From JAGOBP01 sp964550855 (GTDB taxonomy: Bacteria > Chloroflexota > Anaerolineae > Fen-1058): a stretch of DNA of 64,000 bases. The translations under genes were made by a program, and so were the position numbers. The notes beneath the pieces are model-generated. The model was not told the DNA's origin. It saw nothing but the letters and a program-made list of their open reading frames with translations, and ran no database searches. Shown here one piece after another: positions 25,464 through 32,369 of this stretch. Location of the stretch: contig CAZKBQ010000010.1 of NCBI GenBank assembly GCA_964550855.1, positions 1 to 64,000 of the forward strand, read 5' to 3'. Within the stretch, counting starts at the first letter, position 1, and the number at the start of each line of letters is the position of its first letter.

Positions 25464-25513
25464 GGGGCCTCCTTGGTCTCAAGTGCAAAAACGGCGGGCC
25501 GGGTGAAATAATC

Positions 25514-25546
25514 GAGCCGCCGACCAGTTATCGGGGTCGGCGGCTC
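25514..25546 (-). promoter_or_regulatory. Hairpin in the carD leader
   Basis: Perfect 12-bp stem GAGCCGCCGACC/GGTCGGCGGCTC with a 9-base loop, between the carD -10 and its start codon. It may be an attenuator, an mRNA stability element or an upstream terminator. The following minus-strand sequence GATTATTTC is not a clean T-tract. Confidence 0.45.
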
Positions 25547-25576
25547 TTTGCCACCAGCATAATCTATCGCACATTT

Positions 25577-25588
25577 ATTATACCACAG
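25577..25588 (-). promoter_or_regulatory. Extended -10 promoter of carD
   Basis: Minus-strand TGTGG-TATAAT (TATAAT at 25577-25582). The -35 is weak. The TGTGGTA context matches the fasciclin promoter at 3721-3731. Confidence 0.5.
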
Positions 25589-25797
25589 ACCCGGATAAAG
25601 CGGATTTGCAGGGGGCGAAGCGGGTGTATCACAAACGGCCATACAGATTGCAGAAGCGCCACGCGGCCGGTATTTGGCACACAAGGTTCAGACGAGATTC
25701 TAAGTTGCGCTTAACGTCACCGGGCGGGATTGTGACTATGATTAAGAGCGGCCGCTCAGCCGGCGGCCATCCATCACAGCAGGACCAAGGGAGAACT

Positions 25798-26883
25798 ATG
25801 AAAAAGGTCGGATTGTGGCTGTTGTCGGCCGCGCTGGCAGCCAGCGCGGCGCTGCTGCCCGTCGTCGGCAGCGCCGCGGCGGCAAACGCCGGGACGCAGA
25901 CTTACACGGTGGTGGTCGGCGCAGAAGACGCCAACCACGGCGTCGATCTGGAAGCGTTCTTTCCGGCGACGTTGACCATTCACGTGGGCGACCGCGTACA
26001 CTGGATCCAAAACTCCAATGAGATCCACACTGTGACGTTTCTGGCGGGGGCCAGTATGCCGGCGCTGATTGTGCCTGCCCCGGCGAACGCGGGGTCGCCG
26101 GTGATGCTTAATCCGCAGGCGGCGTTTCCGGCGGGGCCGGCCAACGGGCAGTATAACGGCAGCGGCTATGCCAATTCGGGGTTGATGGGCATGGAGCCGG
26201 GGCAGGCCCGCGAGTGGACGCTGACCTTTACGCAGCCGGGGACGTACGAGTATCTGTGTCTGGTGCACGGGCAGATGATGTCCGGCAAGGTGGTGGTGCT
26301 GGCGGCCTCGCTGCCGGCGATGACGCCCGTCGAGGCTCAGGTGGAGGCGCAGCACGAGATGGCGGCGCTGTGGGCGCAGGTGCCGGGCGTGGAGAAGGCG
26401 GCCAACGACAGCATCACGCCTGCCAGCCGGAACGCCGACGGCACGTTGACGCACTACGTTTCGATAGGCTACGCGCAGGGGCAGATCGACCTGATGGCGT
26501 TCTTCCCGTCGCACATCGTGGTGCATCCGGGCGATCGGGTGGTGTGGACGCCGTCGAGCACGGACATGGCGCCGCACACGGTGACGTTTGTGAACGGTCA
26601 GCCCGACCCGCAAATGATCGTGGTGCAGCCGCAGCCTGCCGGGCCGCCGCTGCTGCTGCTGAATCCGGCGATACTCATGCCGCAGCAGGCGGGAATGCCG
26701 CTGACGCGCGACGGTGTGTATAACTCCGGCCTCATCGATCCGACCATGCCGGGGCCGCACTCGTACACGCTGACGATTGGCGACATTCGCGGGCGCATCG
26801 ACTATGATTGCGCGCTGCACGATGCCAACGGGATGGTGGGCTACTTCATCGTGGCGTCACGTCATCCCAAGAGCGACCAATAA
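25798..26883 (+). CDS. Exported two-domain blue-copper (cupredoxin) protein
   Basis: 361 residues with a signal peptide at about 1-30 (AALLPVVGSAAAANA). Two plastocyanin-like domains follow. Domain 1 (about 35-165) has the His ligand in NEIHTVTF and a Cys-X2-His-X2-Met block, YLCLVHGQMMSGKVVV. Domain 2 (about 215-355) has PHTVTFV and DCALHDANGMVGYFIV, giving Cys, His and Met ligands with a longer Cys-X2-His-X4-Met spacing. Both therefore look able to bind type 1 copper and carry electrons outside the membrane. AAGGGAG lies 4 bases before the ATG at 25798, so the longer frame from 25606 is rejected. A terminator follows. Confidence 0.88.
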   Translation: MKKVGLWLLSAALAASAALLPVVGSAAAANAGTQTYTVVVGAEDANHGVDLEAFFPATLTIHVGDRVHWIQNSNEIHTVTFLAGASMPALIVPAPANAGSPVMLNPQAAFPAGPANGQYNGSGYANSGLMGMEPGQAREWTLTFTQPGTYEYLCLVHGQMMSGKVVVLAASLPAMTPVEAQVEAQHEMAALWAQVPGVEKAANDSITPASRNADGTLTHYVSIGYAQGQIDLMAFFPSHIVVHPGDRVVWTPSSTDMAPHTVTFVNGQPDPQMIVVQPQPAGPPLLLLNPAILMPQQAGMPLTRDGVYNSGLIDPTMPGPHSYTLTIGDIRGRIDYDCALHDANGMVGYFIVASRHPKSDQ

Positions 26884-26937
26884 CCGGCAGCAGATGATCC
26901 GTACCGGTTAGTCGCAAACAACCGATCGTTGTGGCCG

Positions 26938-26976
26938 ACCTCCGGGGCGCGTGTTTGCGCCCGGGAGGTTTTGTTT
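26938..26976 (+). terminator. Intrinsic terminator of the cupredoxin gene
   Basis: A 13-bp stem with one mismatch (26938-26950 with 26957-26969), 6-base loop, then TTTTGTTT. The last nine bases, GTTTTGTTT (26968-26976), form the left flank duplication of miniature element copy 2. Confidence 0.85.
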
Positions 26977-27156
26977 GAGTGCGCGTCAGCCGACCGATTT
27001 CTTTTCCGGCGAATGAATTCGCGTCTGGCGGGCGTGCCGCCGACCGTCGGCCTGCGCCGACGAGGCCCCGTCCACGGAGGTGGACGTTCAGCCTGCGGCT
27101 CCACAGGCGCGATTTCAATCGCCAGCACGCACGCCGCCACACTTTGACGCGCACTC
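26977..27156 (+). mobile_element. Miniature inverted-repeat element, copy 2 (long form)
   Basis: 180 bp bounded by GAGTGCGCGTCA (26977-26988) and TGACGCGCACTC (27145-27156), flanked by GTTTTGTTT (26968-26976) and GTCTTGTTT (27157-27165), a 9-bp duplication with one mismatch. The interior holds several self-complementary blocks: GCGAAT-GA-ATTCGC, GGCGG/CCGCC around GCGTG, GTCGGC/GCCGAC and GGCGCGATTTCAATCGCC. It has no coding capacity. Of the three copies, this is the only long one with both termini intact. Confidence 0.85.
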
Positions 27157-27233
27157 GTCTTGTTTTGCTGACGGTCATCGGTCGGTATTCGGTGCTATAC
27201 TGATTGATGACATCACGACGAAAGGAGTCTGAC

Positions 27234-28259
27234 ATGTCTCCCTCGAAACAAGACCGGCCCGGGAAGCGGCGAAGCAGCGGTCTGGCGTTGGCGATGACGG
27301 TGGCGGTGGGCGCGCCGGTGGCAGTCGCGGCCAAGTGGTGGCTGTACAGCGCCTTGATGATCGACCATCACCTGGAGCTGCCGCCCGCGCTGGCGGCCGA
27401 GCAGTTGACGCTGGCCGGCGGCCCGGCGGGGACGCTGAATGTGTACGCGGATCGATCGGGGGCAGGCCGGCCGCTGCTGCTGATCCACAGCGTCAACGCG
27501 GCGGCGTCGGCGTATGAGATGCGGCCAATCTTTGAGTATTACCGCGGGCGGCGGCCGGTGTACGCGCTTGATCTGCCGGGCTACGGTTTCTCCGACCGGA
27601 CGGATGCAGCCCGCACGCCCGAAGCCTTTGCGGCGGCGATAACGGAGACGCTGGAGCGGGCGGTGAACGGGCCGGCCGACGTGGTGGCCCTGTCGCTGGG
27701 CGCAGAGTTTGCGGCGCGCGCCGCGCTGGCGCGGCCGGAGCTGGTGCGGACGCTGACGTTGATTTCGCCGACGGGTTTTAACGCGCCGGGCATGGGCCGG
27801 GCCACGCAGCAGGCAGTGGCGCAGGGACAAACCGAGTCGGCCTATCGGCTGCTGTCGAATCCGTTATGGGCGCAGGCACTGTACGATTTGATCGCGACGC
27901 GGGTCAGCATCCGGTTCTTTCTGAAGCAGAGTTTTGTGGGGCCGGTGCCCGACGATCTGATCGATTACGCCTATGCCACTTCGCATCAGCCGGGGGCCAA
28001 ATTGACGCCGCTGCGCTTTTTAGGCGGGCTGCTGTTTACGCGCGAAGCGCGGCGGATGCTGTACGCGGGGTTGACTCAACCGGTGCTGGTGATCTATGAC
28101 CGCGACGCCTTTTCCAGTTTTGAGGCGCTGCCGGAGTTTGCGACGGCCCGCAGCAACTGGCGGCTGGCGAAGCTGGAGCCGAGCCTGGGGCTGCCGCACT
28201 GGGAGATGATGCCGAGGGTGGCGGAAGCGCTGGAGGCGTTCTGGGGCGAGATGGGGTGA
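27234..28259 (+). CDS. Alpha/beta hydrolase with N-terminal membrane anchor
   Basis: 341 residues from ATG 27234, preceded by AAAGGAG at 6 bases. A basic N-terminus and one hydrophobic helix (about 18-38) are followed by an alpha/beta hydrolase fold: LLLIHSVNAAASAYEM (oxyanion HG changed to HS), VYALDLPGYGFSDR, and the nucleophile region VVALSLGAEFAARAA (Ser in ALSLG, a variant of GxSxG). A late Asp lies in VLVIYDRDAF and the catalytic His near LGLPHWEMMP. This is the general esterase/haloperoxidase-like type; the substrate is unknown. It follows the miniature element, which lies just upstream. Confidence 0.85.
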   Translation: MSPSKQDRPGKRRSSGLALAMTVAVGAPVAVAAKWWLYSALMIDHHLELPPALAAEQLTLAGGPAGTLNVYADRSGAGRPLLLIHSVNAAASAYEMRPIFEYYRGRRPVYALDLPGYGFSDRTDAARTPEAFAAAITETLERAVNGPADVVALSLGAEFAARAALARPELVRTLTLISPTGFNAPGMGRATQQAVAQGQTESAYRLLSNPLWAQALYDLIATRVSIRFFLKQSFVGPVPDDLIDYAYATSHQPGAKLTPLRFLGGLLFTREARRMLYAGLTQPVLVIYDRDAFSSFEALPEFATARSNWRLAKLEPSLGLPHWEMMPRVAEALEAFWGEMG

Positions 28260-28334
28260 GAGGTTGCTGGTTCGCGCGTCCGCTAGACGCCGATTGGCTT
28301 TATGGAAAGATTGTGATACATTTCTGGATGGGTC

Positions 28335-28408
28335 GAGTATAGGATGACTATAGGATCAGTATGGGATCAGTATAGGATCAGTATAGGATCACTATAGGAT
28401 CTCCGAAG
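28335..28408. repeat. 11-bp tandem repeat (consensus GATCAGTATAG)
   Basis: About six units in register: GATGACTATAG, GATCAGTATGG, two perfect GATCAGTATAG (28365-28386), GATCACTATAG and a decayed last unit, with a partial unit before them. The 11-bp period is close to one helical turn, so the TATAG blocks face the same side of the DNA. It ends about 16 bases before the next start codon. Confidence 0.85.
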
Positions 28409-28424
28409 GACAAGCGAGGACGAC

Positions 28425-28955
28425 GTGGCAAGCGTTCGGAATAACCCACTGCTCGATGGGATGAGCGGCGCGCTGGGCGACATTGTGCTGAGGCGGACGC
28501 CCGGCGGCAAGACGGTGATGTCGCGCAAGCCGAGGTTTGCGGCCGATCGACAGTTTAGCGCGGCCCAGCTGGCGCATCAGCGGCGGTTCAGGGCGGCGGC
28601 GGCATACGCGAGGCAGGCGGCGCGGACGGAGCCGGTTTACGCGGCGCTGGCAGCGCAGCGCGGTCGGCCGGCATATAATGTGGCGCTGGCCGACTATCTG
28701 CATCCGCCGGAGGTTATCACGGTGGAGCGGACGGCTCTGGCGGTGCGGGTGCGGGCGGTGGACGATGCGCGGGTGACACGAGTGATGGTGGAGGCGCTGG
28801 ACGCCGACGGGACGGTGACGGAAACGGTGGAGGCGGCGCCACTGGCGGATGAGTGGTGGCAATGCCAGGTAAGGGCCGGGACGGCGCGAGTGCGCGCCGG
28901 GGCGTATGACCCGGCCGGGAATGTGACGTGGCGGGATGAGGGGAGTGAAGGGTAA
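28425..28955 (+). CDS. Conserved-looking hypothetical protein
   Basis: 176 residues from GTG 28425, with GAGG 5 bases before it. The N-terminus NNPLLDGMSGALGDIVLRRT, followed by TPGGKTVMSRKPRF, resembles a family of hypothetical proteins found in several environmental phyla that begin with NPLL.G.SG.LGD.V and then a lysine/arginine-rich strand. The middle (FSAAQLAHQRRFRAAAAYAR) is helical and the last 80 residues look like an Ig-like or FnIII-like beta domain (AVRVRAVDDARVTRVMVEAL). No signal peptide or catalytic motif is seen. Function unknown. The tandem repeat directly upstream may regulate it. Confidence 0.7.
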   Translation: MASVRNNPLLDGMSGALGDIVLRRTPGGKTVMSRKPRFAADRQFSAAQLAHQRRFRAAAAYARQAARTEPVYAALAAQRGRPAYNVALADYLHPPEVITVERTALAVRVRAVDDARVTRVMVEALDADGTVTETVEAAPLADEWWQCQVRAGTARVRAGAYDPAGNVTWRDEGSEG

Positions 28956-28996
28956 TGGGGTGTGGGCGGGTGATCTGATACGCCCGCGAAGGATGT

Positions 28997-29013
28997 TATA
29001 ATCGTTACGTAAC
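28997..29013 (+). promoter_or_regulatory. -10 element and palindromic operator before the HTH-nuclease pair
   Basis: TATAAT (28997-29002) is followed at once by the perfect 10-bp palindrome GTTACGTAAC (29004-29013) at the expected transcription start. This fits autorepression by the HTH protein encoded next. No good -35 is present. Confidence 0.45.
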
Positions 29014-29032
29014 AGCCGCGCAGGGGGTGGAT

Positions 29033-29332
29033 ATGCCGCCTGGGACAACCAAACAGAGCAGGACCAAGGCCCGACGCACACAGCAGCGTCGGGCTTTTTT
29101 GTTTGTTGACGCCAGTCAACGAGACAAATTCTACGCCGCCTTCGGCCGGCAAGTGCGCGAACTGCGCGAGCAGCAGGGCTTGACGCAGGAAGTGCTGGCC
29201 GAGATGGCGGGTATCGACCGGTCCTATCTCTCGCAGATTGAAGCGGGCCAGCGGCAAGTATCTTTGCATATCGCGGCGAACTTAGCAACACTCTTACAAT
29301 TCTCGATCGATGATTTGCTCGATATAGATTGA
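29033..29332 (+). CDS. XRE-family helix-turn-helix regulator
   Basis: 99 residues from ATG 29033 (GTG 29027 is possible); GGGGGTGG lies just upstream. The HTH_3 domain covers about 38-95: LREQQGLTQEVLAEMAGIDR, then SYLSQIEAGQRQVSLHIAANLATLL. This is a classic lambda-Cro/C-protein-type DNA-binding fold. The first 30 residues are basic and odd: their DNA contains a perfect intrinsic terminator (29069-29100). The gene ends 3 bases before the start of the SRA-like/HNH nuclease gene, so it is probably the control protein for that nuclease, as C proteins are for restriction systems (inference from position). Confidence 0.85.
   Translation: MPPGTTKQSRTKARRTQQRRAFLFVDASQRDKFYAAFGRQVRELREQQGLTQEVLAEMAGIDRSYLSQIEAGQRQVSLHIAANLATLLQFSIDDLLDID
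29069..29100 (+). terminator. Intrinsic terminator inside the 5' coding region of the HTH gene
   Basis: Perfect 9-bp stem GCCCGACGC/GCGTCGGGC (29069-29077 with 29086-29094), 8-base loop, then TTTTTTG and TTTG. It lies 36 bases into the reading frame, so it may act as a translation-sensitive attenuator. Confidence 0.75.
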
Positions 29333-29335
29333 GCC

Positions 29336-30001
29336 ATGATTAATGAAATCATCAGCTACTTTGAAGCGTGTCAGCGTGAGGGCGGTAGTTTGCAGAAGGG
29401 AATGAACTTCCAGCGCGGGCACAATTATTCTGTGATTATCATGTCTGTAAGACCAAATGCCCCGTATCATGATCGCTTTGAGGATGATGGCACAACGCTG
29501 ATTTATGAAGGACATGATGCGCCACGCAGCGAGGCAATCCCTGACCCCAAAGTTGTGAATCAACCTGAATACACGCCCATGGGGCGATTAACCGAAAACG
29601 GCAAATTCCACAAAGCTGCGCAGGATTATAAGCAAGGGCTTCGACCAGCGGAGATCGTCAGAGTGTACGAGAAGATCAAAGCGGGAATCTGGTCCTACAA
29701 TGGTCTGTTTCAGTTGGTAGATTCATGGCGCGAACGCTCTGAACGAAGACAAGTCTTTAAGTTCAAGCTGATAGCAGTGGACGAGGAGCCACTGACACAC
29801 TCAGCCGCCGTACAGACGACTCATCGCAGAATCATACCCACATCAGTGAAACTCGAAGTCTGGAAACGCGATGGCGGCAAGTGCGTTATATGCGGCAAAG
29901 AGACCGAACTGCATTTCGATCACGTCATACCCTATTCCAAGGGGGGGAACGTCGATCACGGCAGAGAATGTGCAATTACTCTGCGCACGGCACAATCTTG
30001 A
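29336..30001 (+). CDS. SRA-like domain plus HNH endonuclease, C-terminus frameshifted
   Basis: 221 residues as read. The N-terminal part (about 20-150: GHNYSVIIMSVRPNAPYHDR, IYEGHD, GRLTENGKFHKAAQDY, then VFKFKL) resembles the SRA/YDG-type modified-base reader that precedes HNH in type IV-like nucleases. The HNH module starts at VKLEVWKRDGGKCVICGKET and LHFDHVIPYSKGG. After the G7 tract at 29941-29947 the frame goes wrong. Removing one G restores TSITAENVQLLCARHNLEKH and a stop at 30021-30023, completing the HNH motif (228 residues). As sequenced, the last His and the Asn are lost. Base composition is distinctly more AT-rich than neighbouring genes, suggesting acquisition. Confidence 0.82.
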   Translation: MINEIISYFEACQREGGSLQKGMNFQRGHNYSVIIMSVRPNAPYHDRFEDDGTTLIYEGHDAPRSEAIPDPKVVNQPEYTPMGRLTENGKFHKAAQDYKQGLRPAEIVRVYEKIKAGIWSYNGLFQLVDSWRERSERRQVFKFKLIAVDEEPLTHSAAVQTTHRRIIPTSVKLEVWKRDGGKCVICGKETELHFDHVIPYSKGGNVDHGRECAITLRTAQS

Positions 30002-30023
30002 GAAGCATGACAAGATTGTCTGA
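29941..30023 (+). other. G7 frameshift tract and out-of-frame end of the HNH motif
   Basis: Seven consecutive G at 29941-29947. With six G, the reading frame runs on through ENVQLLCARHNLEKHDKIV to the TGA at 30021-30023. This may be a sequencing error, a decayed gene or a phase-variable tract. Confidence 0.8.
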
Positions 30024-30388
30024 AATCCAAGCAGGTTCTCTGTTGGCTGGCGCGAGAAGCCAGCGGCAAACTCTGGACACCCGCGAAAGCGGGTGTGACG
30101 TGAGGCTGTAAATCAGCCGGGAACTTGCCCCAGGCGATGTGACATCCATCCGAGGCGCGTTTAGGCTCTGGTTCAAGATTCCCGGGGTATAATGCAAACT
30201 GCGGGCACGCTCAAGGCGGATGACAGTCCGCCGTTCCAAATCGCTGGCTTGCCAGTCAGCGGGAGCGTTGGCGCAAAAGTCACCAACACTTTTGCGTTAT
30301 ACTCAGATTCCTGCGTGGCATTGGCAGGCAGCCAAAAAAGCCGGCATGATGCGAGCCATGATCGACACTCATCGATTGGAGGCACGCC
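30024..30388. other. Intergenic stretch without a supportable gene
   Basis: 365 bases. I see a small CCCGC-GAAA-GCGGG hairpin (30071-30084), an isolated TATAAT (30188-30193), and a 9-bp inverted repeat CGCAAAAGT-N7-ACTTTTGCG (30272-30296) directly before TATACT (30298-30303). The last pair could be the operator and -10 for the zinc-ribbon gene. Open frames here have no ribosome sites or recognisable products. Confidence 0.5.
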
Positions 30389-30868
30389 ATGCCGGCCACA
30401 CCCGCGCAGCGGAATCCTTACGAAGTCGCCATCTGCCGCCATTGCCTTCGCAACATGGCCAGCCTCCGAGTGAGTTCGTGCACGGCCAATCAAGTGATAC
30501 GCTTCCCGGACGGCAAGGTCTTTGAAGCAGTCCCACACGCTAACTCAGAGCGCTGCAGCGACTGCAACGTCAAGCGCGGCGCCTTTCACCATCCCGGCTG
30601 CGATCGTGAACGTTGCCCGCGCTGTGGCGGACAGTTGATCAGCTGTGGGTGTTTGTCCGGGGCACAATCGGCGTCGACAGATGAGGTCGAATCACGAAGA
30701 GGCGCAGCCGACGGCGAAATCAAACATCGGGCCGCGGAAAGTTGTTATTGTTCAAGTCGGGGCGTGGAAATGCCCAAGTCTCTAGCGATCGTCTCGATCT
30801 GTCGTTTCAAGACCGGCAAATCATCTTCGACGATGTTCCAGATTTGCTTAAAATCAAGGCCCAGATAA
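30389..30868 (+). CDS. Small zinc-ribbon protein
   Basis: 159 residues from ATG 30389 with GGAGG 6 bases before it. Cysteine pairs CRHC (about 16-19), CSDC (about 56-59), HHPGCDRERCPRCGG (about 66-80) and CGC (about 84-86) indicate one or two zinc ribbons. The block CNVKRGAFHHPGCDRERCPR is a recurring pattern in small proteins of plasmids, phages and islands. Residues after about 90 are low in structure, and their DNA overlaps the 3' end of the convergent hepT pseudogene by 124 bases, so the original stop may have been lost by mutation. Function unknown. Confidence 0.65.
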   Translation: MPATPAQRNPYEVAICRHCLRNMASLRVSSCTANQVIRFPDGKVFEAVPHANSERCSDCNVKRGAFHHPGCDRERCPRCGGQLISCGCLSGAQSASTDEVESRRGAADGEIKHRAAESCYCSSRGVEMPKSLAIVSICRFKTGKSSSTMFQICLKSRPR

Positions 30869-31103
30869 TCGTGTACGGCGACATTGCGGAAAGCGGCGAT
30901 ATTGCGCCATTCAACATCGGGATACCGTTGGCGCAGACTGTCAGACAAGCGCTGGACTGATTCAGCTAGAACCTGCAGGTTACGCATGACGGCATCTTGA
31001 GTCTTGGTATCATCACTAAAAGCCTCTTGCCCTCAACCGTATACCGCTCAATTCGCTCGATGCATTCCAGGACGTGAATCACGTAAAGGCGATCGTCTTT
31101 CAT
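30745..31103 (-). pseudogene. hepT: HepT-family HEPN toxin, disrupted by a 1-base deletion
   Basis: The first part reads MKDDRLYVIHVLECIERIER, then YTVEGK. A lost G near 31023-31028 moves the rest out of frame: SDDTKTQDAVMRNLQVLAES continues in the next frame and ends with the HepT active-site motif FRNVAVHDY (RX4-6H, then Y) and residues through 30745. Restoring one base gives 119 residues, normal for HepT. HepT is a HEPN-domain RNase toxin neutralised by its MntA partner. The start overlaps the mntA stop by 4 bases (ATGA), the normal coupling in this module. As sequenced, the toxin should be inactive. Confidence 0.85.
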
Positions 31104-31390
31104 AAGGGTCGCGCCTCTCTTAAGACCTGAGCGCGAATGTACCAGTGCAGGCCGCTCTCGGTCAACACGTCCACTTTGCAACCCAGCAGGTCCTCCAGAT
31201 CGGCTTGCAGCCCGGCCGGGAAAAAGGCGCTCCGCCCCGGGCCGACCTCGACTAGAAAATCGACATCGCTGCCCGGCCCGGCCTCGCCGCGAGCCGCTGA
31301 ACCGAAGATACGCACATTGACAGCGCCGTGTCGCGCAGTAACCTGCAGGATCTGCTCGCGTTTCTCTCGTACCAACTCAGCCGGTGTCAC
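31100..31390 (-). CDS. mntA: MntA-type minimal nucleotidyltransferase antitoxin
   Basis: 96 residues from GTG 31390, with GAGG upstream. The polymerase-beta-like nucleotidyltransferase motif is VRIFGSAARGEAGPGSDVDF, followed by LVE, with both metal-binding Asp of the GSX10DXD pattern present. In characterised HepT-MntA pairs the antitoxin adds AMP groups to a tyrosine of HepT and so blocks the RNase. The gene remains intact while its toxin is frameshifted. It precedes hepT and overlaps it by ATGA. A -10 element TATAAT lies at 31411-31416. Confidence 0.9.
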   Translation of the reverse strand: MTPAELVREKREQILQVTARHGAVNVRIFGSAARGEAGPGSDVDFLVEVGPGRSAFFPAGLQADLEDLLGCKVDVLTESGLHWYIRAQVLREARPL

Positions 31391-31410
31391 ACTGCACCTC
31401 GTTATTGGGG

Positions 31411-31416
31411 ATTATA
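31411..31416 (-). promoter_or_regulatory. -10 element for the mntA-hepT module
   Basis: Minus-strand TGTAC-TATAAT, about 20 bases before the GTG start; the -35 is weak. Confidence 0.45.
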
Positions 31417-31523
31417 GTACAGCGGCCAATCACCGGCCCCGGCAAACCATCGGCGGCGCGCGTGCGTAGATATGGATTACGGGGGAGTTCAACCATCCAT
31501 ATCAGTCAGGGGAGGATTAGTTC

Positions 31524-32084
31524 ATGCACACACTGCGCCGCTTGATCCTGGTGGCAGCCGTCGTCACCTCGCTGGCCGTCACCGCCACCGTACTGGCCGA
31601 CTCGCTGAAGTTCAAGACCAAATTGTCGGGCAGCCAGGAAGTGCCGCCGGTGGGCGTCGTCATCGACACGCAGGCCAAAGGAAAAGCCGAATTCAAACTG
31701 AGCAAAGACGGCACCAGCCTGCACTACAAACTCAACGTCTCCAAGATCGACAACGTCTTCATGGCTCACATCCATCTGGGGCCGGCGGGCAGCAACGGCC
31801 CGATCGTGGTGTGGCTGTTCCCCGGCACGGCGCCGGTGCCCGGACCGCTGGGCGCCGGCCGCTTCAACGGCCAGATCGCCGAAGGTGACATCACCGCCGC
31901 CGATTTTGTAGGGCCGCTGGCCGGGCAGCCCATGAGCGCCCTGCTCGACGCCATCCAGACCGGCAACGCTTACGTCAACGTCCACACCAACGACGGCGTC
32001 GCGCCCACCAACACCGGCGCGGGCGACTATCCCGGCGGCGAGATTCGCGGTCAATTGAGTGGCGGGCACAGCCACGACCATTAA
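31524..32084 (+). CDS. Exported CHRD-domain protein
   Basis: 186 residues with a signal peptide (about 1-25, LAVTATVLA). A single CHRD domain covers nearly the whole mature protein: KLSGSQEVPPV at its start, GTSLHYKLNVSKIDNVFMAH and IHLGPAGSNGPIVVWLF in the middle, and the typical end YVNVHTNDG...YPGGEIRGQL. A His-rich tail GGHSHDH closes the protein and might bind metal. CHRD domains are secreted beta-domains of uncertain function. GGGGAGG lies 8 bases before the ATG. A terminator and miniature element copy 3 follow. Confidence 0.92.
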   Translation: MHTLRRLILVAAVVTSLAVTATVLADSLKFKTKLSGSQEVPPVGVVIDTQAKGKAEFKLSKDGTSLHYKLNVSKIDNVFMAHIHLGPAGSNGPIVVWLFPGTAPVPGPLGAGRFNGQIAEGDITAADFVGPLAGQPMSALLDAIQTGNAYVNVHTNDGVAPTNTGAGDYPGGEIRGQLSGGHSHDH

Positions 32085-32114
32085 ACCTCGTTCGATAACA
32101 ACGCAGACCAATGA

Positions 32115-32150
32115 AACGGCTCGCTGCGGGGCGAGCCGTTTGTCTTTTTC
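32115..32150 (+). terminator. Intrinsic terminator of the CHRD gene
   Basis: Perfect 10-bp stem AACGGCTCGC/GCGAGCCGTT (32115-32124 with 32131-32140), 6-base loop, T-tract TGTCTTTTTC. The tract contains the 9-bp sequence duplicated by miniature element copy 3. Confidence 0.9.
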
Positions 32151-32271
32151 GAGTGACTTCTCCGGCGAATGAATTCGCATCTGGCGGGCGTGCCGCCGAT
32201 CGTCGGCCTGCGCCGACGAGACTCCAGGCGCGCTTTCAATCGCCGGCACGTGATCGCTTTGACGCGCACTC
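32151..32271 (+). mobile_element. Miniature inverted-repeat element, copy 3 (left end shortened)
   Basis: 121 bp. The right end TGACGCGCACTC (32260-32271) is intact; the left end reads GAGTGAC and then skips about 20 bases relative to copy 2. The interior matches copy 2 over the GCGAAT-GA-ATTCGC, GGCGGGCGTGCCGCCGA and GTCGGCCTGCGCCGACGAG blocks. Flanked by perfect 9-bp repeats GTCTTTTTC (32142-32150 and 32272-32280). Confidence 0.85.
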
Positions 32272-32369
32272 GTCTTTTTCACCCCGATTGACCTTCACTC
32301 CGATCAGTCATACAATAGGGCACGCTCATCAAACTCGCAGCAAACTTTCCAGGCAGTCCGCTTATATCC

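Noticed and set aside
25606..25797. N-terminal extension of the cupredoxin protein
   Set aside because: Would bury the signal peptide behind 64 polar residues; AAGGGAG before ATG 25798 decides the start.
28335..28408. Replication origin iterons
   Set aside because: No dnaA/rep gene, DnaA boxes or adjoining AT-rich unwinding region; kept as an unexplained tandem repeat.
30192..30473. 93-residue open frame upstream of the zinc-ribbon gene
   Set aside because: No ribosome site or family resemblance, and it overlaps the zinc-ribbon start out of frame.
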